Under the pieces are notes generated by a model that did no database searches, had not been told where the DNA came from, and saw only the letters and a list, made by a program, of their open reading frames with translations. The translations under genes and the position numbers were made by a program. From Alteromonas sp. KUL106 (GTDB lineage: Bacteria; Pseudomonadota; Gammaproteobacteria; Enterobacterales; Alteromonadaceae): a stretch of 64,000 nt of DNA. Below are positions 51,688 through 61,257 of this stretch, piece by piece. Each line of letters starts with the position of its first letter. Within the stretch, counting starts at the first letter, position 1. The DNA lies in assembly GCF_009811415.1 (NCBI RefSeq), contig NZ_BLIG01000047.1:1-64000 (forward strand). The letters are read 5' to 3'.

Positions 51688-53229
51688 ATGCAACTTAATT
51701 CCACTGAAATTGCTGAACTGATCAAGAAAAGAATTGAACAGTTCAATGTAAGCAGTGAAGCACGTAATGAAGGTACTATCGTCGCAGTAACTGACGGTAT
51801 TATCCGCATTCATGGCCTTGCAGATGTAATGCAAGGTGAAATGATTGAGCTTCCTGGAAGCCGTTACGCAATTGCACTAAACCTTGAGCGAGACTCTGTA
51901 GGTGCAGTTGTAATGGGTCCTTATGCGGACCTGAAAGAAGGCGATAAAGTACAATCTACTGGCCGTATTCTTGAAGTACCAGTAGGTAATGCACTACTAG
52001 GTCGTGTTGTAAACACACTTGGTGAGCCTATCGATGGTAAAGGCGCAATCGACGCAGCGGGTTTCGAGCCTGTTGAAAAAATTGCACCTGGCGTAATCGA
52101 ACGTCAATCGGTAGACCAGCCAGTACAAACTGGTTATAAGTCAGTTGATGCTATGATCCCAGTTGGTCGTGGTCAGCGTGAGCTTATCATCGGTGACCGT
52201 CAGTGTGGTAAAACAGCAATGGCTGTTGACGCTATCATCAACCAAAAAGGCACAGGCATTAAGTGTGTGTACGTAGCGGTTGGTCAGAAAGCGTCTACTA
52301 TCGCTAACGTAGTACGTAAACTAGAAGAGCACGGTGCCCTAGACCACACTATCGTGGTTGCCGCATCTGCATCTGAGTCTGCAGCGCTTCAATACCTAGC
52401 GCCTTACTCTGGTTGTACTATGGGTGAATTCTTCCGCGACCGCGGTGAAGACGCGCTAATCGTATATGATGATTTGTCTAAGCAAGCTGTTGCTTACCGT
52501 CAAATCTCACTACTACTTAAGCGTCCACCAGGCCGTGAAGCATACCCAGGTGACGTATTCTACCTTCACTCACGTCTACTAGAACGTGCTGCACGTGTAA
52601 ACGAGCAATACGTTGAGCGTTACACAAACGGCGAAGTGAAAGGTAAGACAGGTTCATTGACTGCGCTTCCAATTATCGAAACGCAAGCTGGTGACGTATC
52701 TGCATTCGTACCAACTAACGTAATCTCAATTACCGACGGTCAGATCTTCCTAGAAACTGACTTGTTTAACGCAGGTATCCGTCCAGCGGTTAACGCTGGT
52801 ATCTCGGTATCTCGTGTTGGTGGTGCTGCACAGACTAAAATCATCAAGAAATTGGGTGGCGGTATCCGTCTAGCCCTAGCACAGTATCGTGAACTTGCGG
52901 CGTTCTCGCAGTTTGCATCTGACCTTGATGACGCAACTCGTGAGCAACTTGAGCACGGTGAGCGCGTAACTGAGCTAATGAAGCAGAAGCAGTACGCACC
53001 ACTTTCAATTGCTGATATGGGTGTATCTCTGTTCGCGGTAGAAAAAGGTTTCCTTAAGGGTATCGAGCTTAACAAAATCCTAGATTTTGAATCTGCTCTT
53101 CATTCTTACATGAACAGCGAACACGCTGACCTTATGAAGACTATCAACGAATCAGGTAACTACAACGACGAGATTGCCTCTAAGTTGAACGACGCTTTAA
53201 CAAACTTTAAAGCGACACAAACTTGGTAA
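51688..53229 (+). CDS. atpA: ATP synthase F1 subunit alpha
   Basis: A 513-residue non-catalytic nucleotide-binding subunit. It has the P-loop GDRQCGKT and the conserved PGREAYPGDVFYLHSRLLER block; the length matches E. coli exactly (513). It alternates with beta in the F1 hexamer. Confidence 0.98.
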   Translation: MQLNSTEIAELIKKRIEQFNVSSEARNEGTIVAVTDGIIRIHGLADVMQGEMIELPGSRYAIALNLERDSVGAVVMGPYADLKEGDKVQSTGRILEVPVGNALLGRVVNTLGEPIDGKGAIDAAGFEPVEKIAPGVIERQSVDQPVQTGYKSVDAMIPVGRGQRELIIGDRQCGKTAMAVDAIINQKGTGIKCVYVAVGQKASTIANVVRKLEEHGALDHTIVVAASASESAALQYLAPYSGCTMGEFFRDRGEDALIVYDDLSKQAVAYRQISLLLKRPPGREAYPGDVFYLHSRLLERAARVNEQYVERYTNGEVKGKTGSLTALPIIETQAGDVSAFVPTNVISITDGQIFLETDLFNAGIRPAVNAGISVSRVGGAAQTKIIKKLGGGIRLALAQYRELAAFSQFASDLDDATREQLEHGERVTELMKQKQYAPLSIADMGVSLFAVEKGFLKGIELNKILDFESALHSYMNSEHADLMKTINESGNYNDEIASKLNDALTNFKATQTW

Positions 53230-53237
53230 TCAATGGT

Positions 53238-53257
53238 GCTGGTGTTTAACCACCAGC
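53238..53257 (+). other. Stem-loop between atpA and atpG
   Basis: GCTGGTG (53238-53244) / CACCAGC (53251-53257) with a 6-base loop and no T-run. A likely RNA-stabilising or ribosome-spacing hairpin inside the operon. Confidence 0.5.
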
Positions 53258-53287
53258 GCAATACGTTGAGTAATCGGAGAGATAGTC

Positions 53288-54148
53288 ATGGCCAGCGGTA
53301 AAGAAATAAAAGGTAAGATTGGGAGTATTAAAAATACTCAGAAGATTACCAGTGCGATGGAAATGGTTGCTGCGTCTAAAATGAAAAAGGCGCAGGAACG
53401 CATGGCTTCTGGCCGTCCATATGCACAAAATATGCTTAAAGTGATTGGTCACATTGCAAACGGTAACCTTGAATATCGCCATCCTTATTTGGAAGAGCGT
53501 GAAGTCAAGCGCGTCGGTTACATTGTGATTTCCACTGACCGAGGCTTATGTGGTGGCTTGAACACCAATGAATTTAAGCTCGTCACTCAAGACGTCAAAA
53601 AATGGCGTGAACAGGGTGTAGAAGTGGATTTCGCTGCATTAGGTTCTAAAGCGTGCAGTTTCTTCAACCGTTTTGGTGGCAAGTTGCTTGCTGCTGAATC
53701 TGGTTTAGGTGACAAGCCGTCGGTGAGCGATGTAGTGGGTGTTGTACGCGTTATGCTTAAAGCGTACGACGAAGGACAAATTGACCGAGTATTCTTGGTA
53801 TTCAATGACTTCGTTAACACCATGACACAGAAACCTGTGATCAATCAGTTATTGCCTTTGCCAAAGTCAGAAGACGAAGAATATCAACATCGTTGGGACT
53901 ACATCTACGAGCCAGATCCAAAAGAGATTTTGGAAGCACTAATGGTTCGCTACATTGAGTCTCAGGTGTATCAGGGTGTTGTAGAAAACGCGGCGTCAGA
54001 ACAAGCTGCGCGAATGGTTGCCATGAAGGCAGCAACCGACAACGCCGGTAACCTCATTGATGAGTTACAACTGGTATATAACAAAGCGCGTCAGGCTGCA
54101 ATCACACAAGAAATCAGTGAGATTGTGAGCGGTGCCGCAGCGGTGTAG
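53288..54148 (+). CDS. atpG: ATP synthase F1 subunit gamma
   Basis: A 286-residue central rotor shaft. N-terminal helix GKIGSIKNTQKITSAMEMVA and C-terminal helix ARQAAITQEISEIVSGAAAV, the two long coiled-coil ends that fill the F1 cavity, are intact. It is 33 bp upstream of atpD. Confidence 0.97.
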   Translation: MASGKEIKGKIGSIKNTQKITSAMEMVAASKMKKAQERMASGRPYAQNMLKVIGHIANGNLEYRHPYLEEREVKRVGYIVISTDRGLCGGLNTNEFKLVTQDVKKWREQGVEVDFAALGSKACSFFNRFGGKLLAAESGLGDKPSVSDVVGVVRVMLKAYDEGQIDRVFLVFNDFVNTMTQKPVINQLLPLPKSEDEEYQHRWDYIYEPDPKEILEALMVRYIESQVYQGVVENAASEQAARMVAMKAATDNAGNLIDELQLVYNKARQAAITQEISEIVSGAAAV

Positions 54149-54181
54149 GCAAAGGTTTAAAAGAGATAACGAGGACAAATT

Positions 54182-55567
54182 ATGAGTCAAGGTAAGGTCG
54201 TCCAAATCATTGGCGCCGTTGTGGATATTGAATTTCCACAAGATGCGGTACCAAGAGTTTATGACGCACTACAAGTTACCGAAGGTGACTTGTCAGGTCT
54301 AACCCTGGAAGTGCAACAGCAATTAGGTGGCGGTGTTGTTCGTGGCATCGCACTAGGTACTACTGACGGACTAAAACGTGGTCTAGCAGTAGCAAATACC
54401 GGCAACCCAATCATGGTTCCAGTGGGTACGAAGACACTAGGTCGTATCATGGACGTATTGGGTAACCCAATCGACGAAGCAGGTCCAATTGGTGAAGAAG
54501 AGCGTATGTCTATTCACCGTGAAGCGCCTAGCTACGAAGAACAGTCTAGCTCGGTAGAACTACTAGAAACTGGTATCAAGGTAATCGACTTGGTTTGCCC
54601 ATTCGCTAAGGGTGGTAAAGTTGGTCTATTCGGTGGTGCGGGTGTAGGTAAAACCGTAAACATGATGGAACTTATCCGTAACATCGCAATCGAGCACAGT
54701 GGTTTCTCAGTATTCGCTGGTGTTGGTGAGCGTACGCGTGAGGGTAACGACTTCTATCACGAAATGAACGATTCAAACGTACTTGATAAAGTATCGCTTG
54801 TATACGGTCAGATGAACGAGCCACCGGGTAACCGTCTGCGTGTTGCACTTACCGGTCTAACAATGGCTGAGAAGTTCCGTGACGAAGGCCGTGACGTTCT
54901 ATTCTTCGTAGATAACATCTATCGTTATACCCTAGCAGGTACTGAAGTATCAGCACTTCTAGGTCGTATGCCATCTGCGGTAGGTTACCAGCCTACTCTA
55001 GCGGAAGAGATGGGTGTACTTCAGGAACGTATTACGTCAACGAAGACAGGTTCAATCACGTCAATCCAAGCGGTATACGTACCTGCGGATGACTTGACTG
55101 ACCCATCGCCAGCGACAACCTTTGCTCACTTAGACGCAACGGTAGTACTTTCTCGTGATATCGCGTCTCTTGGTATCTACCCTGCGGTAGACCCACTAGA
55201 TTCAACGTCTCGTCAGTTAGACCCACTAGTAATCGGTCAAGAGCACTACGACGTAGCACGTGGCGTACAGACTGTTCTTCAGCGCTATAAAGAGCTGAAA
55301 GATATCATCGCGATCTTAGGTATGGACGAACTATCTGAAGAAGACAAGCAAGTGGTATCACGTGCTCGTAAGATTCAGCGTTTCCTTTCTCAGCCGTTCT
55401 TCGTTGCAGAAGTATTTACTGGTGCGCCAGGCAAATACGTTGCACTTAAAGATACAATCAGTGGCTTTAAAGGCATTCTAGATGGTGAGTACGATCACCT
55501 TCCAGAGCAGGCCTTCTACATGGTTGGCTCTATTGACGAAGCGTTAGAGAAAGCCAAGAAAGCATAA
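54182..55567 (+). CDS. atpD: ATP synthase F1 subunit beta
   Basis: A 461-residue catalytic subunit. Walker A is GGAGVGKTVNMMELI, the catalytic glutamate is in GVGERTREGND and the DELSEED-loop is present as DELSEEDK. Codon use is biased, as expected for high expression. A short 10-bp direct repeat (TTAGGCTAGC/TTAGGCTGGC, 55571-55590) follows the stop. Confidence 0.98.
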   Translation: MSQGKVVQIIGAVVDIEFPQDAVPRVYDALQVTEGDLSGLTLEVQQQLGGGVVRGIALGTTDGLKRGLAVANTGNPIMVPVGTKTLGRIMDVLGNPIDEAGPIGEEERMSIHREAPSYEEQSSSVELLETGIKVIDLVCPFAKGGKVGLFGGAGVGKTVNMMELIRNIAIEHSGFSVFAGVGERTREGNDFYHEMNDSNVLDKVSLVYGQMNEPPGNRLRVALTGLTMAEKFRDEGRDVLFFVDNIYRYTLAGTEVSALLGRMPSAVGYQPTLAEEMGVLQERITSTKTGSITSIQAVYVPADDLTDPSPATTFAHLDATVVLSRDIASLGIYPAVDPLDSTSRQLDPLVIGQEHYDVARGVQTVLQRYKELKDIIAILGMDELSEEDKQVVSRARKIQRFLSQPFFVAEVFTGAPGKYVALKDTISGFKGILDGEYDHLPEQAFYMVGSIDEALEKAKKA

Positions 55568-55627
55568 GTGTTAGGCTAGCTTAGGCTGGCCAAGCATCAT
55601 GCTCGCGTACCTAATCAGGAGGTTCAC

Positions 55628-56041
55628 ATGGCAATGACAGTACATTTGGACGTAGTAAGCGCAGAGAAAGCGATTTTCTCAGGACGCGTGGAAACGATTC
55701 AGGTGACAGGTAGCGAAGGTGAGTTGGGTATCCACCCAGGTCACGCGCCACTTATCTCTGCTATTAAACCTGGTATGGTGCGTTTGGTTAAACAGCACGG
55801 TGAAGAAGAAGTAATTTATGTTGCTGGTGGTGTACTAGAAGTACAGCCCGGCAACGTCACCGTACTTGCTGACACTGCAGTTCGAGCTGAAGATCTTGAC
55901 GAGCAGGCGGCACAAGAAGCCAAACGACGTGCAGAAGAGCACATCGCCAATCCAGGCGCTGACTTTAATTATGCAGAAGCAGCCAATCAGCTTGCAGAAG
56001 CAATTGCACAACTTCGCCTTATTCAGAAGTTACGCAAGTAA
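55628..56041 (+). CDS. atpC: ATP synthase F1 subunit epsilon
   Basis: A 137-residue epsilon subunit: N-terminal beta-sandwich (VHLDVVSAEKAIFSGRVE, GELGIHPGHAPL) and C-terminal inhibitory helical hairpin. It has a strong Shine-Dalgarno (aggagg) seven bases before ATG. It closes the operon; a terminator follows at once. Confidence 0.97.
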   Translation: MAMTVHLDVVSAEKAIFSGRVETIQVTGSEGELGIHPGHAPLISAIKPGMVRLVKQHGEEEVIYVAGGVLEVQPGNVTVLADTAVRAEDLDEQAAQEAKRRAEEHIANPGADFNYAEAANQLAEAIAQLRLIQKLRK

Positions 56042-56058
56042 AAAGCACAGCTTTGAAA

Positions 56059-56084
56059 AAACCCGCCAAATGGCGGGTTTTTTA
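56059..56084 (+). terminator. Rho-independent terminator of the atp operon
   Basis: ACCCGCC (56061-56067) / GGCGGGT (56072-56078) with AAAT loop, extended by A-T pairs, and T7 to 56084. Placed 18 bp after the atpC stop. Confidence 0.92.
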
Positions 56085-56235
56085 TTGCGGAACGAAAAGT
56101 AGACGTTCACATTCTCTTACGTTTATTTCTATTGCTATCACACCACACAAAGCTTATCGTTACTTTGCTGGCCCAGTGAAAATAAAACGTATTACGATTA
56201 AAAATTTCTCTCTATGTAAGCACTGAATAAAGTAA

Positions 56236-57222
56236 ATGAAACTCAACCCCTACACCAATATGTACAAAGGTGCATCTATTGGCTTTTTTCCTCTTCTCAC
56301 GACATTGATTTTACTATCAGTGCATTACTTCACTGGAGCTTTAGACTGGCCTGAAGCTGGAAATGTCCGGGCGCAGCGAGATTTCAATTCTGCAATTGGT
56401 ATGTCGTTTATTACAGGATATTTTTGGTTTGCTCTGCGTCTTATGCATCAGAATGTAGCCAGCACGCTTATATCCTTGCTGGTGAAAACCAATCAATTAA
56501 GCCAATTCTCAGCTCATAGAAGAGAATTAGCCGCCGAATTTAAACTTCATTTATTCAATGCAATAATTATATCTATCATGATCACAGTCTTATATTGCAT
56601 TTTTGAAGGGCTCATAACCGTTAAGCAGGAAATTCACGTTTTATTTCTTACTGCTACGGCAGTGCCTTTTTGGTTCTTAGCAATACTGTTTCTATTTCAA
56701 ATATCTTCAAACATAAAATACCTTATAAACAATGTATTACCTCAAGCTAATGACCATATAGACCGACTCAAATCAATAATAATCGTTTTAAAGTTAGGTA
56801 CGGCTAACAGTATATTTGCAATGGGCGCGCTCGCTATATTTCCCATATTCTGGCTGAAAAAAGATATTCCTTCTATCGATGTCATGGGCGTAACTTTTTT
56901 TACTGGCGTAGTGGCGTTTTATCTATTTTGGCCAGTCATTAAGCTCATAAATATGCTAGGAAAAGAGCAAAAAGCAGTGCTTATAGAGCTTGATAGAGAG
57001 ATAGAGAAAGGCATCAAGCGCTGTGCCACGGGTCAGTTACCCGCTACGGCGGTTTCCATAGAAGACTTGGAAAGTGAAAAAGAACGTGTAAACAAAATGG
57101 GGTCGCGCATTTTTGCACCAAGAGACAAGGCAAGAGTCTTCGCTTGTATTGCGCTGGTTCCTTTTTCGTGGGTATTGCTCTTTATCGTAGAGTGGATAAC
57201 GCGACTACCACACTATCGTTGA
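56236..57222 (+). CDS. Polytopic membrane protein of unknown function
   Basis: A 328-residue protein with about seven hydrophobic segments (roughly 15-35, 53-72, 106-126, 133-155, 190-210, 217-240, 303-322). No family recognised. A charged, cytoplasmic-looking stretch runs from about 245 to 298 (KEQKAVLIELDREIEKGIKR; SIEDLESEKERVN). AT-rich codon use near the middle (for example ATA and TTA codons) differs from the atp genes next to it. It appears monocistronic: a terminator lies before and an unrelated gene after. Confidence 0.6.
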   Translation: MKLNPYTNMYKGASIGFFPLLTTLILLSVHYFTGALDWPEAGNVRAQRDFNSAIGMSFITGYFWFALRLMHQNVASTLISLLVKTNQLSQFSAHRRELAAEFKLHLFNAIIISIMITVLYCIFEGLITVKQEIHVLFLTATAVPFWFLAILFLFQISSNIKYLINNVLPQANDHIDRLKSIIIVLKLGTANSIFAMGALAIFPIFWLKKDIPSIDVMGVTFFTGVVAFYLFWPVIKLINMLGKEQKAVLIELDREIEKGIKRCATGQLPATAVSIEDLESEKERVNKMGSRIFAPRDKARVFACIALVPFSWVLLFIVEWITRLPHYR

Positions 57223-57315
57223 TGTTGTACTTAAGACAAAGAAGCCTCAATAATGATTGTCACTAGCAGCCGGCATTGCTATGTTAAATGTACCTAAGCT
57301 GACAGGAATGACTTT

Positions 57316-57915
57316 GTGCGAATATACGGTGATACGCGTTCTGGGAACTGCTATAAGCTGCAGTTGCTTTTATCTTTATTAGGTAAGACCTGTGAGTGGG
57401 TTAACGTGGATATCATGAAAGGGGAAACAAGATCACCTTCCTTTCTCGAGAAAACGCCTAATGGCAAAATTCCCTTGCTTGAATTAGATGATGGCAGAGT
57501 GCTATCAGAGTCAAATGCAATTATGCATTACATTGCTTCAAATACCCCGTTTATACCCTCATCGCCTTATCAGTTTGCACAGCTATTACAATGGCAGTTC
57601 TTCGAGCAATATAGCCATGAGCCCTATATCGCTGTAGCGCGTTATATCAATGTCTACTTAGGGCTTCCTGATGATAAAAAAGCAGAGTATGCCTCTAAGC
57701 AAGCGGGCGGTTACCGCGCGCTCGCCGTAATGGAACATCAGCTTACTCTTACGCCGTTTTTGCTAGGTGATGTGATTAGTTTGGCGGATATTTCTTTATT
57801 CGCTTATACCCATGTTGCGCATGAGGGGGGATTCGACCTTGCTCCCTATCCTGCTATTCGCAATTGGATAGGTTTAATAAGGGAACAGAACGGCTTTATT
57901 CCTATGGAAGCTTAG
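57316..57915 (+). CDS. Glutathione S-transferase family protein
   Basis: A 199-residue GST starting at GTG. The N-terminal thioredoxin-like domain shows RSGNCYKLQLLLSLLG (active-site Ser/Cys region), KTPNGKIPLLELDDG with the cis-proline, and LSESNAIMHYIA with the glutathione-binding ES motif. A helical C-terminal domain follows (FLLGDVISLADISLFAYTHV). Likely detoxification or redox, substrate unknown. Confidence 0.88.
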   Translation: MRIYGDTRSGNCYKLQLLLSLLGKTCEWVNVDIMKGETRSPSFLEKTPNGKIPLLELDDGRVLSESNAIMHYIASNTPFIPSSPYQFAQLLQWQFFEQYSHEPYIAVARYINVYLGLPDDKKAEYASKQAGGYRALAVMEHQLTLTPFLLGDVISLADISLFAYTHVAHEGGFDLAPYPAIRNWIGLIREQNGFIPMEA

Positions 57916-57935
57916 TACGTTATCTATATGGATGC

Positions 57936-58520
57936 TCATGGCAACTTTCTTCGATGAGATAATGGGCTTTGCCAGTGCTTTTGAAGTGCGTTTTGAGCGT
58001 TGTACAGGGCGCTTACATCAGTCCTTTCTAGGCAGCTTATCGCATAAGCTGTCGCTTCAAGTGTCGAAAGCGCGTTATCAACGGAAGTATGGCGAATGAG
58101 GTAGTTTGAAGGTGGCGCAGCGCTAAAATGAAAAGCTGGCAAATTTTCTAGCCAAGGGTTTTTCTTGACGATACTAAACGCTTGCTTCCAGCTTCCATCT
58201 ATCAGTAAAAGCGTTGAAATGTCACTTGCTCTATCGCTTGAAATACTTTCCAAAGCAATACTCTTTTCACTTGGATAAACAAGCGCGCAGTGCTTCTCAG
58301 TACACTGTATTGACAATGCCGTCATGGCGTTGTGGTCATTTGCAGGCACGACTCGAGCAGTGGGGATACACAGCGAGAGAAGCTTAACCGTATTTTTCGC
58401 GTGCTTAGCTTCTTTTTCATGCTGAATAACCGTTAGATTTAACGATACATCAACCCTATTAATATGGTCGCAAATGCAGGTATTTTGTGGATAGCCACAG
58501 CGAGCACAATAAAGGCGCAT
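57936..58520 (-). CDS. DTW-domain tRNA aminocarboxypropyltransferase-like protein
   Basis: A 194-residue protein with an N-terminal zinc-binding-like block CARCGYPQNTCICDHI and the DTW-motif region LLLIDGSWKQAFSIV, where the family's D-(T/G/S)-x-W is present as DGSW. Homologues such as E. coli TapT (YfiP) put an aminocarboxypropyl group on U47 of tRNA using SAM. It is somewhat shorter than TapT. It is divergent from the alkyltransferase-like gene, 29 bp apart, sharing a promoter region. Confidence 0.82.
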   Translation of the reverse strand: MRLYCARCGYPQNTCICDHINRVDVSLNLTVIQHEKEAKHAKNTVKLLSLCIPTARVVPANDHNAMTALSIQCTEKHCALVYPSEKSIALESISSDRASDISTLLLIDGSWKQAFSIVKKNPWLENLPAFHFSAAPPSNYLIRHTSVDNALSTLEATAYAISCLERTDVSALYNAQNALQKHWQSPLSHRRKLP

Positions 58521-58600
58521 AATCAGACTTTTTAAACCTTTCGTTAATAATGATAGAGTACAGCGAATACAGTAAGTATTTAACTGCTAGAATAATATAC

Positions 58601-58942
58601 ATGATGGTCAATAGCGCAGTATTATTACGCGTAGAACATACCCTTTCTATAGTACCTAAAGGTTCTGTTATCAGTTATGGTCTATTAGCTGATTTATGCG
58701 GTCTTCCAGGTAGAGCCAGAATGATGGGAAAATGCCTGCAGGAAATTAAAGCGGACTGCAATTGGCATCGGGTACTCAGGTCCGATGGTAAAATCGCATT
58801 TCCTTATAATTCGGACCGTGGCAATGAGCAACGAGAACGTTTACTCTCAGAGGGTGTGGTGGTAGAAAATAATCGAGTAAATATGAAAACCTTCGCTTGG
58901 TCTCCAGATTTACACACTATATTGGTTGAGTTGAAGTACTAA
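58601..58942 (+). CDS. Alkyltransferase-like (MGMT family) protein lacking the active cysteine
   Basis: A protein of about 113 residues (start at one of two adjacent ATGs, 58601 or 58604; a longer start at 58550 adds an unlikely lead). It matches the DNA-binding domain of O6-alkylguanine methyltransferases: VISYGLLADLCGLPGRARMMGKCL and NWHRVLRSDGKIAF. The catalytic PCHR motif reads NWHR, Trp in place of Cys, which defines ATL proteins such as E. coli YbaZ. They bind alkylated bases and recruit nucleotide excision repair. Confidence 0.85.
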   Translation: MMVNSAVLLRVEHTLSIVPKGSVISYGLLADLCGLPGRARMMGKCLQEIKADCNWHRVLRSDGKIAFPYNSDRGNEQRERLLSEGVVVENNRVNMKTFAWSPDLHTILVELKY

Positions 58943-58991
58943 CATCTCTTTGGAAGCAAGAGTGATTAGATAAAGGTAAACTGCGTTTATA

Positions 58992-60194
58992 ATGATAAAA
59001 AAAATTACTATTGATCAGTTAGTGCCCGGCATGTTTGTTCATCAAATACTTGAACAGAAAGGCGCATTGACTGTTAAAAGTCAAGGTAGAGTCACATCTG
59101 CAGACGTAGTCAATACACTCAAAAAACGCGGTGTAAAAACGTTGGCCATTGATACAGACAAAAGCTTTGACGTTGGGGAAGCATTTCCTTCTGCATCGTC
59201 TGAGAACACGCAAGATGAGCCTTCTAAAAACGTCTTATCGCCAACTAAAACCGTATCCTTAGAAAAAGAGCTTACCAGAGCATCTAAATTACATCAGCAA
59301 GGGAAAGACATTCAAAAACTCTTGCTTGAAAACGTTCAGAAAGAAACGCCCTTTGATACAAGCATACCTAAAGCTTTTTCAAATAAGCTGGTGGAGTCAA
59401 TGGACAGAAACCCTGACGCTCTACTCTGTCTAACTAAAATTCGTGAAAAGGATGACTATCTCTTAGAGCATTCCCTCAATGTCGCTATTCTGCTGGCTAA
59501 TTTTGGCAACTATTTAGGTATGTCAGAAGAGGAAGTGCAAGACCTGTCATACGCTGGCTTTCTCCATGATCTAGGTAAAATCAAAATTCCAGACGAAATT
59601 CTCCATAAACCAGGACGTCTTACTGAAGGCGAAATGGAGATAATGAAAGGGCATGTTAATCACGGTGTTGACTACCTGCAGAGTATGAATATTCCTGCTC
59701 CACTCGTTCGCACGATTAGTGAGCATCACGAGAGATTAGACGGTTTGGGCTATCCTGCTGGTAAACAAGGCGAGGCGATCAGTAAAGCTGGCCGAATGCT
59801 GGCGATTGCAGATATGTATGATGCGCTCACCGCTGATCGTGTATATAAGCCAGGTATGTCCAGCCAAAAGGCATTTTCAATTTTGATGAGTGACGCGCCT
59901 TCTCGTTTAGATAAAGCGTTAGTTCAGCAATTCATTATGTGCTTAGGTGTTTATCCTGTTGGCAGTCTGGTTTTGCTGTCAAATGAGCGGTTGGCGATGG
60001 TGCTAGAGCAAAAGGAGTCTCCGTTAACTCCTATAGTCAAAGTGTTTTATTCTGTACGCAATAGCCATTATTTAACCCCCAGAGATATAGACCTTTCTGT
60101 AGACAAAACCATAAGCATAATGAAAGCAGTTGTTGCCTCTGACTACAAAATTGACGTGAACGGATTCTTCGAACGCTCAGTTTCTGTAGGGTAG
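58992..60194 (+). CDS. DUF3391 and HD-GYP domain phosphodiesterase
   Basis: A 400-residue protein. N-terminal DUF3391 (KKITIDQLVPGMFVHQI...) is followed by an HD-GYP domain with H192-D193 in LHDLGKIKIP, HHERLDGLGYPAG at 245-257 (HHE and GYP motifs), and DMYDALTADRVY. All metal ligands I can place are intact, so it probably hydrolyses cyclic di-GMP in the cytoplasm. It may share regulation with the ATL gene 49 bp upstream. Confidence 0.9.
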   Translation: MIKKITIDQLVPGMFVHQILEQKGALTVKSQGRVTSADVVNTLKKRGVKTLAIDTDKSFDVGEAFPSASSENTQDEPSKNVLSPTKTVSLEKELTRASKLHQQGKDIQKLLLENVQKETPFDTSIPKAFSNKLVESMDRNPDALLCLTKIREKDDYLLEHSLNVAILLANFGNYLGMSEEEVQDLSYAGFLHDLGKIKIPDEILHKPGRLTEGEMEIMKGHVNHGVDYLQSMNIPAPLVRTISEHHERLDGLGYPAGKQGEAISKAGRMLAIADMYDALTADRVYKPGMSSQKAFSILMSDAPSRLDKALVQQFIMCLGVYPVGSLVLLSNERLAMVLEQKESPLTPIVKVFYSVRNSHYLTPRDIDLSVDKTISIMKAVVASDYKIDVNGFFERSVSVG

Positions 60195-60563
60195 TACGTT
60201 GCTTTTAGGCAACAGTTTGTATGATTTACAAAGGTCGAGTTACTTTTATTGGCTTTACATTCTTCTTCTACTTTCTACTCCACCCTGTTCGTTTAGCCTG
60301 TGTTCAGGTTGAACGGTTTAAAATATTGTCCAAATACAGTGATTAATTCCTTCTTTTGTATTTGTTTTGCAAAGGAAAAAACGCATACCTATCTCGCCTG
60401 AGTTTATTCGTTTGAAACGATATATCACAGGGGGTATTAGGTGAGTGGAACATTTTTTGCTGACTAGTATGTTAAGACACTTTTGTATTAGCGCTTACTG
60501 ACGATGTTATCGGATTCACAAAATCTGTCTTCAGTACGCTTTTTAATTAGAGAAGAGGACATT
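60195..60563. other. Upstream region of the OmpA-like lipoprotein gene
   Basis: 369 bp with no gene. It contains a small hairpin GTTGC / GCAAC (60198-60213) just after the HD-GYP stop and a Shine-Dalgarno (agagagg-like, agaagagga) before the next ATG. GGAAC near 60451 resembles a sigma-E -35 element, but no clear -10 partner is visible. Nothing else recognised. Confidence 0.35.
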
Positions 60564-61205
60564 ATGAAAAAGACTCTCGCTGTAAGTTTAATTGCTGCTT
60601 CATTAACGGTTGCAGGTTGTGCGACGGATCCTAACAATACGCAAAAAGGTGCGGCGATCGGTGCTGTTGTTGGTGCGTTACTGGGCAAAGCAACGGGTGA
60701 TAATGATAAGAGCCGCTATGCTTGGGGTGCTGCGGTAGGCGCAATTGCTGGTGGCGCAATTGGTAACTATATGGATAAGCAAGAAGAAGAACTTAGAACT
60801 GAGCTTTCCGACACTGGTGTTCAGGTGGTCCGTGAAGGGGACAACCTACGCTTGATCATGCCCGGCGATATTACCTTTGCCACTGACAGTTCTAGCATCA
60901 GCCCTAACTTCAATCCGGTCCTTCAAGACGTTGCTAAGGTAGTTAATAATTACGAAAAAACCGTTTTAATGATTAAAGGCCACACTGACGATACAGGCTC
61001 AGAGCAATATAACCAGTCATTGTCTGAGCGTCGCGCAGGTGCTGTGAAGAACCTACTTATTAATTATTCGGTAAACCCAACTCGGATTACAACGGTCGGT
61101 ATGGGTGAATATGCCCCGAAAGTACCTAACAATAGTGCGGCCAATCGTTCGATGAATCGTCGCGTTGAGATGGAAATTCAACCACTTACTCAGTCGAACA
61201 CCTAA
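60564..61205 (+). CDS. OmpA family lipoprotein (YiaD-like)
   Basis: A protein of about 213 residues starting at MKKTLAVSLI; upstream in-frame codons would bury the signal. The lipobox is TVAGC (Cys19). A glycine-zipper segment (about 29-68, GAAIGAVVGALLGKATG) is followed by an OmpA peptidoglycan-binding domain with KGHTDDTGSEQYNQSLSERR and NRRVEMEI, as in YiaD. It probably links the outer membrane to the cell wall. A bidirectional terminator follows. Confidence 0.92.
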   Translation: MKKTLAVSLIAASLTVAGCATDPNNTQKGAAIGAVVGALLGKATGDNDKSRYAWGAAVGAIAGGAIGNYMDKQEEELRTELSDTGVQVVREGDNLRLIMPGDITFATDSSSISPNFNPVLQDVAKVVNNYEKTVLMIKGHTDDTGSEQYNQSLSERRAGAVKNLLINYSVNPTRITTVGMGEYAPKVPNNSAANRSMNRRVEMEIQPLTQSNT

Positions 61206-61232
61206 GTAAGTACTCACATTCATATTAGGCTC

Positions 61233-61255
61233 AAAGCCCCCCTAGTGGGGGCTTT
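61233..61255. terminator. Bidirectional terminator between OmpA lipoprotein and NTF2-like genes
   Basis: AAAGCCCCC (61233-61241) / GGGGGCTTT (61247-61255) with a 5-base loop; T and A flanks allow use on both strands between convergent genes. Confidence 0.8.
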
Positions 61256-61257
61256 AG

